Source: Pseudomonas cerasi
Lineage (GTDB): Bacteria > Pseudomonadota > Gammaproteobacteria > Pseudomonadales > Pseudomonadaceae
Assembly: GCF_900074915.1 (NCBI RefSeq)
Contig: NZ_LT222319.1
Location: 2,947,001 to 3,011,000, forward strand
Direction: 5' to 3'
DNA: 64,000 bases
Both the position numbers and the translations under genes were made by a program. A model generated the notes under the pieces. It made no database searches. It was not told the DNA's origin and worked only from the letters and a program-made list of their open reading frames with translations. Of the stretch, positions 30,583 through 40,700 are shown piece by piece (position 1 is the stretch's first letter; each line of letters begins with the position of its first letter).

Positions 30583-31499
30583 CGCTGTAACCTCGGGTTC
30601 AGGACATCGCGCAAACGGTCACCGACCAGATTGATCGCAACGATAGTGATCAACAGCGCCAGGCCCGGAAACAGGCTGATCCAGTATTCATTGCTGAGCA
30701 TGTATTGAAAGCCGTTGGCAATCAGCAGCCCCAGAGACGGCTCGGTGACCGGTACGCCCAGGCCGAGAAACGACAGGGTTGCTTCGAGCGTGATGGCGCG
30801 GGCGATCTGCAAGGCACCGATCACGATCAGCGGTGGCAGGCAATTGGGCAAAATGTGGCCAACCACAATACGCAGCGGCCCCACGCCCTGCCCGCGCGCC
30901 GCATCGACGTATTCACGGCGGCTTTCGGTCAGCGCCTGACCGCGTGCGGTGCGCGCGTAATAGGCCCATTCAAGCATTATCAGAGTCAGCATCACGTTGC
31001 CGACGCCCTTGCCCAGCCAGGCAAGAATCATCAGCGCCATGAGAATCACCGGGAACGACAGCAGCAGGTCGACCAGACGCATCAGCAAAGCATCGAGCCA
31101 ACCGCCGACATATGCAGACACCAGCCCGAGCAGCGTACCGATCACTGCCGCAATCAACGCCGAGCCAATGCCGACCCACAGGCTGATGCGCAGGCCATAG
31201 ATAATCGCCGAGACCAGATCGCGGCCCTGCCCGTCGGTACCCAGCCAATAAGTGTAACCGCTGTCCCCATTGAGGCTGCCAGGCGGCATGCGCGCGTCCA
31301 TGACGTTAAGCTGCATCAGGTCGTAGGGGTTCTGCACCACAATCCACGGAGCCAGGGCTGCAACCAGCACAATGATCAGCAGCACCACCAGGCCCGTCAC
31401 CGCCGTGGGCGAGCTGAAGAACTCGGTCAGCACTCGTCGCCAGGGTGACTGGGCCTGCAACAGCGTGCTGCCGATCGGGGCTTTTTCAATGACATTCAT
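30579..31499 (-). CDS. Dpp-type ABC transporter permease (DppC-like)
   Basis: This 306-residue membrane protein has six hydrophobic segments, an N-terminal cytoplasmic leader, the periplasmic HWLGTDGQGRD-like box (YWLGTDGQGRDLVSAIIYG) and the EAA loop EYVDAARGQGVGPLRIVVGHI. It pairs with the DppB-like permease, whose stop overlaps its start by 4 bp. Its own stop overlaps the ATPase gene start. Confidence 0.9.
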   Translation of the reverse strand: MNVIEKAPIGSTLLQAQSPWRRVLTEFFSSPTAVTGLVVLLIIVLVAALAPWIVVQNPYDLMQLNVMDARMPPGSLNGDSGYTYWLGTDGQGRDLVSAIIYGLRISLWVGIGSALIAAVIGTLLGLVSAYVGGWLDALLMRLVDLLLSFPVILMALMILAWLGKGVGNVMLTLIMLEWAYYARTARGQALTESRREYVDAARGQGVGPLRIVVGHILPNCLPPLIVIGALQIARAITLEATLSFLGLGVPVTEPSLGLLIANGFQYMLSNEYWISLFPGLALLITIVAINLVGDRLRDVLNPRLQR

Positions 31500-32470
31500 C
31501 GGGAGGCCTCGATGCGTACACGTGGGTCCAGCAAGTAATACAAGCCGTCGACGATCAGGTTGAGCACCACGAAAATCACCACGACCACCATCAGGTAAGC
31601 GACCACCACCGGGCGGTCAAGCATGTTGATGCTGTCGAGAATCAGCTTGCCGGCACCCGGCCAGGCGAAAATGCTTTCAGTCACCACGGCATAGGCGATG
31701 GTCGAGCCCAGTTCCATGGCCAGCACCGTCACCACCGGAATCATGGTGTTGCGCATGACGTGCATGCACATCACGCGCATCGGTGACAGGCCCTTGGCGC
31801 GGGCGAATTTGACGAATTCCTGGGGCAACACTTCGCGCACACCGGCTCGGGTCAGGCGCAGCACCAGGGAAATCTTGAACAACGCCAGGTTCAGCGCTGG
31901 CAACAGCAGGTGCTGCAAGCCGTCCAGCGTCAGCCATGACCATTGCACGCCCAGCCACTCACGGGTCTCGCCCCGACCGCTGGCCGGTAGCCAGCCCAAG
32001 GTGATGGAGAAGAGCATGATCATCATCAATGCGACCCAGAAAGCTGGTAGCGAGAAGCCGACAATGCTGGCGGCCATCATCAGCCGGGACAGCGGATGCT
32101 CGGGGTACATGCCGGCAAACATTCCCAGCGGCACACCGATGACCACTGCCAGAAACAAGGCACTGAACGCCAGTTCGAAGGTTGCAGGCAAACGCTGCAG
32201 AATCAGGCGCATGGCGTCCTCGTGATACACGAAGCTTTGCCCCAGATTGCCGTGAACCGCACCCTTGAGAAAAATCAGGTACTGCTGCCACAGCGGCTGG
32301 TCCAGCCCCAAATGCGCGATGGCCTGCAGACGCTCGGCCTGATTGAGGTCTTCACCCACCAGAATGTCCATCGGGTTGCCGATGGCATTGAGGCCGACGA
32401 ACACCACCAGCGTCATCAACAGGATGACCAGCAATGATTGAGTCAGCCGACGCAGCGCCCAGCTGATCAT
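31496..32470 (-). CDS. Dpp-type ABC transporter permease (DppB-like)
   Basis: This 324-residue DppB-type permease has an N-terminal membrane helix (LLVILLMTLVVFVGLNAIG), the large periplasmic loop, and the EAA motif VLPQEFVKFARAKGLSPMRV. I start it at the ATG at 32468-32470, which overlaps the stop of the flavoprotein gene (ATGA); a longer frame up to 32509 would lie inside that gene. Four-base overlaps link the flavoprotein gene, the two permeases and the ATPase gene into one tightly coupled operon. Confidence 0.9.
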   Translation of the reverse strand: MISWALRRLTQSLLVILLMTLVVFVGLNAIGNPMDILVGEDLNQAERLQAIAHLGLDQPLWQQYLIFLKGAVHGNLGQSFVYHEDAMRLILQRLPATFELAFSALFLAVVIGVPLGMFAGMYPEHPLSRLMMAASIVGFSLPAFWVALMMIMLFSITLGWLPASGRGETREWLGVQWSWLTLDGLQHLLLPALNLALFKISLVLRLTRAGVREVLPQEFVKFARAKGLSPMRVMCMHVMRNTMIPVVTVLAMELGSTIAYAVVTESIFAWPGAGKLILDSINMLDRPVVVAYLMVVVVIFVVLNLIVDGLYYLLDPRVRIEASR

Positions 32471-33927
32471 TGGCGCAGCTCTGCAGCGCCTGGCTGGCTG
32501 GCGACCCACTCATCGCCCAGCAGCTCTGGCTCGGCGTAATCGAGCATGGTGTCGAAATGCAGGGCGATGTCCTCGTTGAACAACTGCCCGACCAGGGCAT
32601 GGGCCAGACGTTTGGAGCCCTCGCTGATAGCAGGAATGTCCCCGGACACCGCGCCGTAGCTCAATGCTGCCGGATAACTGAAGCAGTGAATGTGGTTCAG
32701 CCCCGGGCAGGCGCCTGGGGTCTTCTCCTGAAATTCGAAGCAGTTGCCCAGATCCGGCAGCGCAGCCAGTTCGGCATCGGTTTCGCCGCTCGGTGCCTGG
32801 AAGCGATCCTGCCAGACGCGGATCTGCGCAGAGAATGGAGCAAATTCCGGGCGCTGCCGGAAGTCGGTGCGAAACCCGGTGGCAAATACCACGAAATCTG
32901 CTTCGATACGGGCCTTCGGCGTATTCAGCCAGACGCCTCCAGCAGCGCTCTCCTCGACGGAAAGCACCGGACTGTCGAGCATGAACCGCGCCTTGCCGGA
33001 AGCGGACACTCTGAGGGTACTGCCGCGCGGCGGTGGGACCTGCTGGGTATTGAGGTAGTGGCGAATGCGCCATTTCCAGACGTCGGGCAGGCGCCAGTAG
33101 CCATGGACCATACCGGGATTGCCGACACCCTTGCCTTTGTTGATGCGCGGCAGTTCGGCACGCCGGATCAGCAGATCGACCCGCGTTGCGCCAGCCTCCA
33201 GCGCCGTTGCAGCGCTGTCCATCGCCGAGGCGCCACCGCCGATGACCGCAATGCGTCTGCCGGCGAACCAGCTGTCCTGCAAACCCGCCGCCGAGTGTGT
33301 CCACAAGTGCTGCGGCAACTGCCGGGCAAAATCCGGCACCCAAGGACCGCCCAGACCGTCCCGACCCGTGGCGAGCACCACATGGCGGGCCAGCAGGAAT
33401 TGCGTCTGCACCGGCGTGACGACATCCAGCTCAATCAGACCGTCCGTTCTGGGCGCTACCCGGCTTATGCGGTGCTCATTGCGTACGTCCAGGGCCAGCA
33501 CCTTGCGATACCAGCGCAGGTACTCGGCCCATTGCAGACGTGGAATCTTGTCCAGCAACGCCCAGCCGTCGACGCCGAATTGCGCTTCGTACCAGGCGCG
33601 AAATGTCAGCGCTGGCAAGCCCAGCGCCGGCCCGGTCAACTGCTTTGGCGAGCGCAGGGTCTCCATCCGCGCGGTGGTGGCCCAGGGGCCTTCGAAACCT
33701 GCTGGTGACTGATCGAAAATGACCGCCGCTACGCCGAGGTTGCGCAGCTCTGCGGACAGCGCAAGACCGGCCATGCCTCCGCCGATGATCGCTACGTCGA
33801 GCACGGCCTGCCCTGCGCTGATCCTGGGCTTGACCCATGGCTTGGCGGGCAGATCCAGCCAGGCCAGATCCTGCTGCAAGCGAGCTTCCAGAGCGGCCAG
33901 GCCAGTGGGTGCGTTCACATCGGACAT
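32467..33927 (-). CDS. FAD-dependent monooxygenase-like flavoprotein
   Basis: This 486-residue flavoprotein has two dinucleotide motifs: an FAD-binding site at residues 45-60 (VAIIGGGMAGLALSAEL) and an NAD(P) site near residue 225 (IAVIGGGASAMDSAATAL). VVFATGFRTD sits toward the C-terminus. The layout is that of class B flavin monooxygenases or related oxidoreductases, though the strict FxGxxxHxxxW fingerprint is not obvious. First gene of the operon with a Dpp-type importer and CMD/AhpD proteins; it may oxidise the imported compound. Substrate unknown. Confidence 0.8.
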   Translation of the reverse strand: MSDVNAPTGLAALEARLQQDLAWLDLPAKPWVKPRISAGQAVLDVAIIGGGMAGLALSAELRNLGVAAVIFDQSPAGFEGPWATTARMETLRSPKQLTGPALGLPALTFRAWYEAQFGVDGWALLDKIPRLQWAEYLRWYRKVLALDVRNEHRISRVAPRTDGLIELDVVTPVQTQFLLARHVVLATGRDGLGGPWVPDFARQLPQHLWTHSAAGLQDSWFAGRRIAVIGGGASAMDSAATALEAGATRVDLLIRRAELPRINKGKGVGNPGMVHGYWRLPDVWKWRIRHYLNTQQVPPPRGSTLRVSASGKARFMLDSPVLSVEESAAGGVWLNTPKARIEADFVVFATGFRTDFRQRPEFAPFSAQIRVWQDRFQAPSGETDAELAALPDLGNCFEFQEKTPGACPGLNHIHCFSYPAALSYGAVSGDIPAISEGSKRLAHALVGQLFNEDIALHFDTMLDYAEPELLGDEWVASQPGAAELRQ

Positions 33928-34157
33928 TGATCGGTACTCGAAAAAATGATCGGGCTACAAGCCCGAGCTTGATTCAAAGCACTTCAAGAATCATTCCAAT
34001 ATTGTTTTAAATGAATTCTTAAAGCCTTTGAATGCTTAATTCGAATAGTAAAAGCCGATTTTTATTCTCGCAACGCGCAAAAAAACATATTTATATTCCT
34101 AAATGGAATTTGAGCGAGCTTTGCGTGCCGAGAAACAAGGCGTTACGGAGGCTATTC

Positions 34158-34223
34158 ATGGACGCGCTGCGTCCGGCTTTCAGTCTTGTGCGACGACAGG
34201 CGTTATTAGCAACCGGGCTTTAA
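34158..34223 (+). CDS. Possible 21-residue ORF with a consensus ribosome site
   Basis: The 33928-34242 gap holds no full gene. It is AT-rich upstream and contains one short ORF, MDALRPAFSLVRRQALLATGL. GGAGG lies at 34147-34151, 6 bases before the ATG. The sequence reads like the start of an exported protein (basic region, then a hydrophobic stretch) cut short by TAA. It may be a truncated remnant, a leader peptide, or chance. Confidence 0.3.
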   Translation: MDALRPAFSLVRRQALLATGL

Positions 34224-34242
34224 TGCCGTCTGCATGGCCCGC

Positions 34243-35193
34243 TCACTCGGCATAAATGCTCTGTAACAGGGCATCGTGCGCGCTGGCTTCGTGCATGATC
34301 ATTTCCGGCAGCAGGATTTTTGCGCTGTCGGCAATTTCATCGATCAGCGCGCTCGCCACATCCGACAACGGGCTGGCGAAGGCTGAAATCAGCCCGAAGA
34401 AAAACGGAATGTTGCAGGCGATCGGTCTGACGACCAGGCCTTGTACCGGCACCCCCAGCGCTGTGAACGGATCGACCAGTGCAACGCCCAGCCCGACCCT
34501 GGCCATCTGCATGGCAATCAGCGACGTATTGGTGTCCAGCATGCGCGGCGGCTGACCACCCGCCTCCTGAAACGCCTTGTCGATGCGTCGACGAAAGCGA
34601 TACGGGTTGGCCATGGTGATCAGCGTTTGCTGACGCAGCAGGTCCATCGACAGCACCTCATGAGCGGCCAGCGCCGAATCGGCTGGCAATACCGCCACAC
34701 AAGGCGCCTCGCCGATCCAGTGGATTTCCAGACCACGATGCTCAAGCGGCAGGCTGACCGCGCCCAGGTCCATGGTTTTCGACAGGACAGCCTGAACCAC
34801 GTTCTCCGGAGACATGCTCTGCAGCTGAATCTGTTGCGGACGCAGGTGCGCTGGCAGGCGCGACAATGCAGCAGGCAGCAGGCCAGCCGCCAGGGCCGAG
34901 ATCGCCACCAGCTTGATCTGATGGTTCTCCTCCTGGGCAATGTGCTGCGCGCGCTGGCGGATGTTGCGCACCCCCAGCAGCGCACTCTCCACTTCGCCAT
35001 ACATCATGAATGCCTTGTGGGTAGGCGTGACCTTTGGCCCGCTGCGCTCGAACAACGCAAAGCCCAGTTCCTGCTCGAGCTCCTGAATGGCCCGGGTGAC
35101 CGAGGGCTGAGATCGGCCGAGCATTTTCCCTGCCGCCGTGACACTGCCTGCCGACATGACTGCCGCGAAGGCTTCGAGCTGACGCAAATCCAT
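34243..35193 (-). CDS. LysR-type transcriptional regulator
   Basis: This 316-residue LysR regulator starts MDLRQLEAFAAVM and has the winged helix-turn-helix VTAAGKMLGRSQPSVTRAIQ near residues 15-40. The effector domain follows (LGVALVDPFTALG near residue 230). I chose the ATG at 35193, where AAGG lies 7 bases upstream and the conserved domain begins; the frame is open a little further. It is convergent with no gene and 316 bp from the flavoprotein operon, which it might control; that is only proximity. Confidence 0.85.
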   Translation of the reverse strand: MDLRQLEAFAAVMSAGSVTAAGKMLGRSQPSVTRAIQELEQELGFALFERSGPKVTPTHKAFMMYGEVESALLGVRNIRQRAQHIAQEENHQIKLVAISALAAGLLPAALSRLPAHLRPQQIQLQSMSPENVVQAVLSKTMDLGAVSLPLEHRGLEIHWIGEAPCVAVLPADSALAAHEVLSMDLLRQQTLITMANPYRFRRRIDKAFQEAGGQPPRMLDTNTSLIAMQMARVGLGVALVDPFTALGVPVQGLVVRPIACNIPFFFGLISAFASPLSDVASALIDEIADSAKILLPEMIMHEASAHDALLQSIYAE

Positions 35194-35300
35194 AAGCATG
35201 CCTTGATCGATACACCGCCGATGAGGAAGCACGACGCTGTGCTCCCCGGTTCAAAGCGCGAAAGTCTACACGCTGGTAGCGCCTGACGTGAGCCAGCACC

Positions 35301-36356
35301 TCATCCGGCGATCATTACCCGGTTTCGGCCCTGCTGTTTGCCCATGTACAGCGACGTGTCGGCGCGATTGAGGGCCAACTGAAACGCCTCGCCCGTGGCG
35401 ATGGTCGCCACAGCGACTGTGGCGCTGACGGCGATGATGCGCTCGTTGATCAGACCGGCCTCTTCGGCGATACGCCGCCAGATACGTTCTGCCGCGCGCA
35501 GTGCGTCTTCGGGCGTAGTGTCAGGCATGAGCACCAAAAATTCCTCGCCGCCCCAGCGCGCTGCCATATCACTGCTGCGCACGCTCGAACCGATGATCTC
35601 GGCGACCCGTTGCAGAACCACATCGCCGGTTTCATGCCCGTGGATATCATTGATCTGTTTGAAATGATCGATGTCGAGCAGGATCAACGAAGCCGACAGC
35701 CCCTGCCGTCGGGCTTCCAGCTCGCGTATGCGATGCAGCACTCGTCTGCGCGTATAAAGATTGGTCAGGCTGTCGCGGTTGGCGATATGAAACAGGCTCA
35801 GTTGCATCGACGAGGTGAAACGTACCGACAGTGCAGTGGCGTAAATCGACAGAGTGGTCGCAGAGAGTACGTTGACGATACCGAACGCATCGAGCACGTT
35901 CTGGCTGAGACCGGATCCCTGCCCCGTGTATCGGCGAAAGGCAAAGCAGCCCACCAGCGACAGCAGAATCGCCACGCTGTAGGCAATGCGTCTGATGACG
36001 TTCAGTTGAAACGTGAAGGCAATGACGGGAATCACGCAGAATATGTAGAAACTGAAGTTGCTTTCCCAGCCCAGCTGCCACGTCGCGAGCACGGCATGGC
36101 CGATGATCTCCAGGCACATCAGTTGTCCGGCTTGTCGATGCCGACGCCTGCGGATCAGGTAGATGCAGTTGACGTAAACCAGCGTGCTGACGATGTTCGC
36201 CATCCACATGATCTTCATGCCCAACCCCAGAAACACTGTCAGCCACACACAGTGAATGCCCAGAGCGACATAGACGATCGGGGTGATGTGTTTCCAGAAC
36301 TGGATAGCCGTGTCCTTGAACAGCTGGGTGCGGTCTTCCGTCGGAAGGCTCATCAT
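35301..36356 (-). CDS. Membrane-anchored diguanylate cyclase (GGDEF)
   Basis: This roughly 351-residue protein has an N-terminal block of about six hydrophobic segments (residues 20-180, MASE-like sensor) and a C-terminal GGDEF domain. The active loop is RWGGEEFLVLMPD, and the product-inhibition I-site RSSD lies five residues before it. DIDHFKQINDIHGHETGD is the substrate and metal site. It should make cyclic di-GMP at the inner membrane. The start is uncertain by one or two codons (GTG-ATG-ATG run). Confidence 0.88.
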   Translation of the reverse strand: MMSLPTEDRTQLFKDTAIQFWKHITPIVYVALGIHCVWLTVFLGLGMKIMWMANIVSTLVYVNCIYLIRRRRHRQAGQLMCLEIIGHAVLATWQLGWESNFSFYIFCVIPVIAFTFQLNVIRRIAYSVAILLSLVGCFAFRRYTGQGSGLSQNVLDAFGIVNVLSATTLSIYATALSVRFTSSMQLSLFHIANRDSLTNLYTRRRVLHRIRELEARRQGLSASLILLDIDHFKQINDIHGHETGDVVLQRVAEIIGSSVRSSDMAARWGGEEFLVLMPDTTPEDALRAAERIWRRIAEEAGLINERIIAVSATVAVATIATGEAFQLALNRADTSLYMGKQQGRNRVMIAG

Positions 36357-36759
36357 CACGTTATCTCGAAATGCAGGTGGAGTATGACCATCAGCGTAGG
36401 GGCGAGATCATGATGTATTGTCGGCCTGAACCGACGCCGCTTTATACAGCGACTGGATAATATATTTGTCTGCAGCGCCCGAACCCCGTGAATGCCGGAA
36501 GGACTCAAATGGACATCATTGAGACCGTGTAGTGCAATCCCGTGCCTGACTTTTTCATAGTCCGATGGCCGTCGGCAGCGTCCGGCAATATGCAGTGAGC
36601 TTGCACTCCGGGCAGCGTATGGCGGTTTTTCGTCGCTTTACGGTAGCGATCCTGATGCTCCGGAAATACTATCGGGAGCGGACCTTGTGTTGATCACGTA
36701 TTGCTCATCAGCCCGCCAAGATGCAGGCAGCCCTGAATGATTCGGAAGGAAGCTTACCG
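36357..36759. other. Intergenic region without a recognisable gene
   Basis: Between the divergent diguanylate cyclase and hydrolase genes I see no ORF with coding character, no strong hairpin and no RNA gene. It presumably holds both promoters. GGAAGGA at 36743-36749 serves the hydrolase start. Confidence 0.5.
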
Positions 36760-37647
36760 ATGGAACGTCTCACCGCAAAAGACTTTGCTCCTGAACTGCT
36801 TGAGCTTTATGACTACTACGCACACGGCAGGATCAATCGGCGCGAGTTTCTCGATCGTGCAGCGCTGTTCACCTTTGGCGGCCTGACCGCCAGTGCGCTG
36901 CTTGCCTCGCTGAGCCCCAACTATGCGCTGGCCGAACAGGTGGAATTCACCGACCCGGACATCATTGCCGAGTATGTCTCCTATCCTTCGCCCAAGGGGC
37001 ATGGTCAGGTTCGCGGCTATCTGGTACGTCCGGCCAAAGCCGCCGGAAAAGTACCCGCAGTGGTTGTGGCACACGAGAATCGCGGCTTGAACCCTTACAT
37101 CGAAGACGTGGCGCGCCGCGTTGCCAAAGCCGGTTTCATTGCGTTGGCACCTGACGGGCTGTCGTCGGTCGGCGGCTATCCGGGCAACGATGACAAGGGC
37201 CGTGAGCTGCAGCAGACGGTCAACCCGGAAAAGCTCATGAACGACTTCTTTGCCGCCATCGAGTGGCTGATGAAGCATGACGCGACCACCGGCAAGGTCG
37301 GCATCACCGGTTTCTGCTACGGCGGCGGTGTGGCCAATGCCGCGGCGGTTGCGTACCCGGAGCTGGGCGCTGCGGTGTCGTTCTACGGGCGTCAGCCCAA
37401 TGCCGAAGACGTGGTGAAGATCAAGGCGCCGGTGATGATTCACTACGGCGAACTGGATACCCGCATCAACGAAGGCTGGCCGGCCTATGAAAAAGCCTTG
37501 AAAGCTGCGGGCAAGACGTACGAAACGTACATTTATCCGGGCGCCAATCATGGTTTTCATAACGACTCCACCCCACGTTACGACGAAGCCGCGGCCAAAC
37601 TGGCCTGGGACCGCACATTGGGGTGGTTCAACAAGTACCTGGTCTAA
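36760..37647 (+). CDS. Tat-exported dienelactone hydrolase-family protein (YghX-like)
   Basis: This 295-residue alpha/beta hydrolase has a twin-arginine signal: [11 protein letters not shown], then a hydrophobic stretch ending NYALA (about residues 35-70). The catalytic Cys/Ser nucleophile region is [16 protein letters not shown] (Cys nucleophile, typical of dienelactone hydrolases), with Asp in [10 protein letters not shown] and His in GANHGFHND. The ATG at 36760 is preferred over 36721 because GGAAGGA lies 10 bases upstream. Natural substrate unknown. Confidence 0.85.
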   Translation: MERLTAKDFAPELLELYDYYAHGRINRREFLDRAALFTFGGLTASALLASLSPNYALAEQVEFTDPDIIAEYVSYPSPKGHGQVRGYLVRPAKAAGKVPAVVVAHENRGLNPYIEDVARRVAKAGFIALAPDGLSSVGGYPGNDDKGRELQQTVNPEKLMNDFFAAIEWLMKHDATTGKVGITGFCYGGGVANAAAVAYPELGAAVSFYGRQPNAEDVVKIKAPVMIHYGELDTRINEGWPAYEKALKAAGKTYETYIYPGANHGFHNDSTPRYDEAAAKLAWDRTLGWFNKYLV

Positions 37648-37697
37648 GTTCTGGCCGAAGGGCGCGGCACAGATCTGTGACGCGCAGCATCACGCAA

Positions 37698-37769
37698 GGC
37701 ATTCCCACGCAGGAGCGTGAGGAACGATAGTCCTGTAACTATCGTGCCCATGCTCCGCGTGGGCATGCC
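37698..37769. repeat. Intergenic hairpin repeat of P. syringae type
   Basis: The left arm 37698-37731 (GGCATTCCCACGC...GGAACGATAGT) and the right arm 37738-37769 (ACTATCGTGCCC...GCGTGGGCATGCC) pair with a few mismatches around the loop CCTGTA. It lies between convergent genes, where it could act as a two-way terminator. Elements with GCATTCCCACGC/GCGTGGGAATGC blocks are dispersed in P. syringae genomes. Confidence 0.7.
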
Positions 37770-37792
37770 GTTCTGGACGCTCTGCGTCCTCT

Positions 37793-40700
37793 CTATAGTG
37801 CCCTCACCCGTTCCAGCAGTACCTGTAGTGGATGCTGCACCACTTTGCCATCCTGGCGCTTGACCTGGCTGCGGCATGAGTAGCCATCGGCGACCAGTCG
37901 ACCTTCACCGCCATGCCGCGCCACCAGTGGCTGCCAGGACTGACGATAGATGATGTCGCTGGTTTTCGCGTTTCGGGTTTCATGCCCATAGGTGCCGGAC
38001 ATACCGCAGCAGCCGCTGGCCAGCACTTCCAGCTTGAGCCCGGCGCGGGCGAAGGCTTTCTGCCAGAGGCCGACACTGGCGGGTTCGTTGGTCTTTTCAG
38101 TGCAATGCGGCAGGAAGTAGTACGTCTCTTCCGATGCCCCATCACGCCCTTCCTCGACCGTGGACGCCAGCCATTCCTGCGGCAGCATGACCTCGGGTAC
38201 ATTCTCGCTGCCCAGCGTCTTGCTGTACTCCTGGCGGTAAACCAGGGTCATGGCCGGGTCCAGACCGATCAGCGGGATGCCGTACCCGGCCAGCTTGCCC
38301 AGCGACTGGCTGTTGAAACCGGCAGCCTTCTCGAACGCCTGCAGAAAACCCTGCACCTGCAGCGGCTTGCCATTGGGCGCAAACGGTGCGAGGTAGACCT
38401 GATAACCGAGACGCGAAATCAGCTCCAGCCAGTCTGCCGCCAACGGGGTTTCGAAGTATCGGGTGAATGCATCCTGAACCAGCACCACCGTGAGCTTGCG
38501 CTCCTCCTCGCTCAACGCGGCCAGGCGCTGCGGCGTAGCGATGCCGACATTCCAGCGAGCGCAGGCCGCACGGAAATCGGTCAGGCTCAATAACGGGCTG
38601 TCGACCATACCGGCTACATGCTCAAGCAGGTAACGCACCGGCCTTGCGCCCATGATCGCGTTATACAGCTTCGGAAAGCGCGCCAGGTGCGGAATGCTGA
38701 ACTCCAGCGAGCCAATCAGGTAATCCTTGATCGGGCGCAGGTAGCGACTGTGGTACAGCTCGAGAAAGCGCGAACGGAACTCGGGCACGTTGACCTTCAC
38801 CGGGCACTGTCCCGCGCAGGACTTGCAGGCCAGGCAACCGGCCATGGCGTCGTAGACTTCATGGGAGAAATCCTTCTGCCCCGCAACTCTGGCGACGCTG
38901 TTGACGGTTCGCTCGGCAAGGCTTTTCAGCACATTGGCACTGCGCGCCCTGGCGCTGGCGGTGAGGACATTGACGTCCTGCTCGCCTTGCAGACGCAGCC
39001 ATTCCCTGACCAGCGAAGCGCGGCCCTTGGGTGAGTGAATACGATCACGGGTGGCTTTCCACGACGGGCACATGGCATCGTCGGTGTCATAGTTGTAACA
39101 GGCGCCGTTGCCATTGCAGTGCAGCGCGCTGTCGTAGCTTTGCCAGACGCGTTCATCGATCGTGCGATCCAGGTCACCGCGCAACGTCACTTCATCCACC
39201 AGCGTCAAGCGTGATTCCGGCACCGTCGCAGGCGTGGCGATCTTGCCGGGGTTCAGCTGGTTGAACGGGTCGCAGGCAGCCTTAAGGGCCTGCAATGCGG
39301 GATACAACTCGCCGAAATATTCAGGCACGTATTGCGAACGCAAGCCCTTGCCATGCTCGCCCCAGAGCAGCCCGCCATAGCGTTTTGTCAGCGCGGCGAC
39401 GGCGTCGGAGATTGGCCGAATCAACGCCGCCTGCGCGGGGTCCTTCATGTCCAGAATCGGTCGCACGTGGAGCACGCCGGCGTCCACATGGCCAAACATG
39501 CCGTATTGCAGCCCGTAACTGTCCAGCAGCGCACGGAACTCCTGAATGTAGTCGGCGAGATTTTCCGGAGGCACGGCAGTGTCTTCGACGAACGGCTGCG
39601 GCCTCGCTTCACCCTTGACGTTGCCGAGCAGCCCCACCGAGCGCTTGCGCATGGTGTAGACGCGGTTCACTGCTGCACTGCCAGCCGCCAGCGTGTGGCC
39701 GAGGCGCACCACCGATGTGTCAGTCTGCAAGTGCGCAACGAACGCATGAACGCGCTGCTCAACCTCACTCAACTCATCGCCGCTGAATTCGATCAGGTTG
39801 ATGCCCAGCGTCGGCGTCGCAGGGTCCTGGGGGAAATACTCGGCGACGCCATGCCAGACGATATCCTGCATGGCCAGCATCAGCACCTTGGAGTCCACGG
39901 TCTCGATGGACAGCGGCTTGTGCGCCATCAAGGCCTTGGCGTCCCGCAGGGCGTCCATGAAACCGGCATAACGAACGTTGACCAGAATCGAATGTTTGGG
40001 GATCGGCAGGACGTTGAGTCGGGCCTCGACGATAAACCCCAGTGAACCTTCGGAACCGCAGAGTACGCTGTTGAGGTTGAAGCGGCCGTCTTCCTCGCGC
40101 AGGTGCGCCAGATCGTAGCCGGTCAGGCAGCGGTTGAGCGGCGGAAAGACATCCTTGATCAGTTGTGCCTGCGTATCGGCGATCTGCTGCGCGCAACGAT
40201 AAACGTCGCCCGCGCGGTCGACGCGTGCCTGCTCGCTGGCCAGTTGTTCGACATTCAGCGCATGGCTGTTGACGTACGAACCGCCCAGCAACACCGTGGA
40301 CAGTTCAAGGACGTGGTCACGAGTCTTGCCGTAGGTGCAACTGCCCTGCCCGCTGGCATCGGTGTTGATCATGCCGCCAATCGTGGCGCGGTTGGAAGTC
40401 GACAGTTCCGGCGCGAAAAACAGCCCGTGCGGCTTGAGCGCGGCATTGAGCTGGTCCTTGACCACACCGGTCTGCACGCGCACCCAACGTTCCTCGACGT
40501 TGATCTCAAGAATAGCGTTCATGTGCCGCGACAGGTCGACCACCACGCCGTCGGTCAGCGACTGTCCGTTGGTCCCGGTGCCGCCGCCACGCGGGGTCAA
40601 CACCACCTGTTTGTGCTCGGGCCGCGCCGCCAGCCGGGCGACGATTGCGACGTCATAGCTGTCCATCGGGAACACGGCAGCCTGCGGCAGGCGCTGGTAG

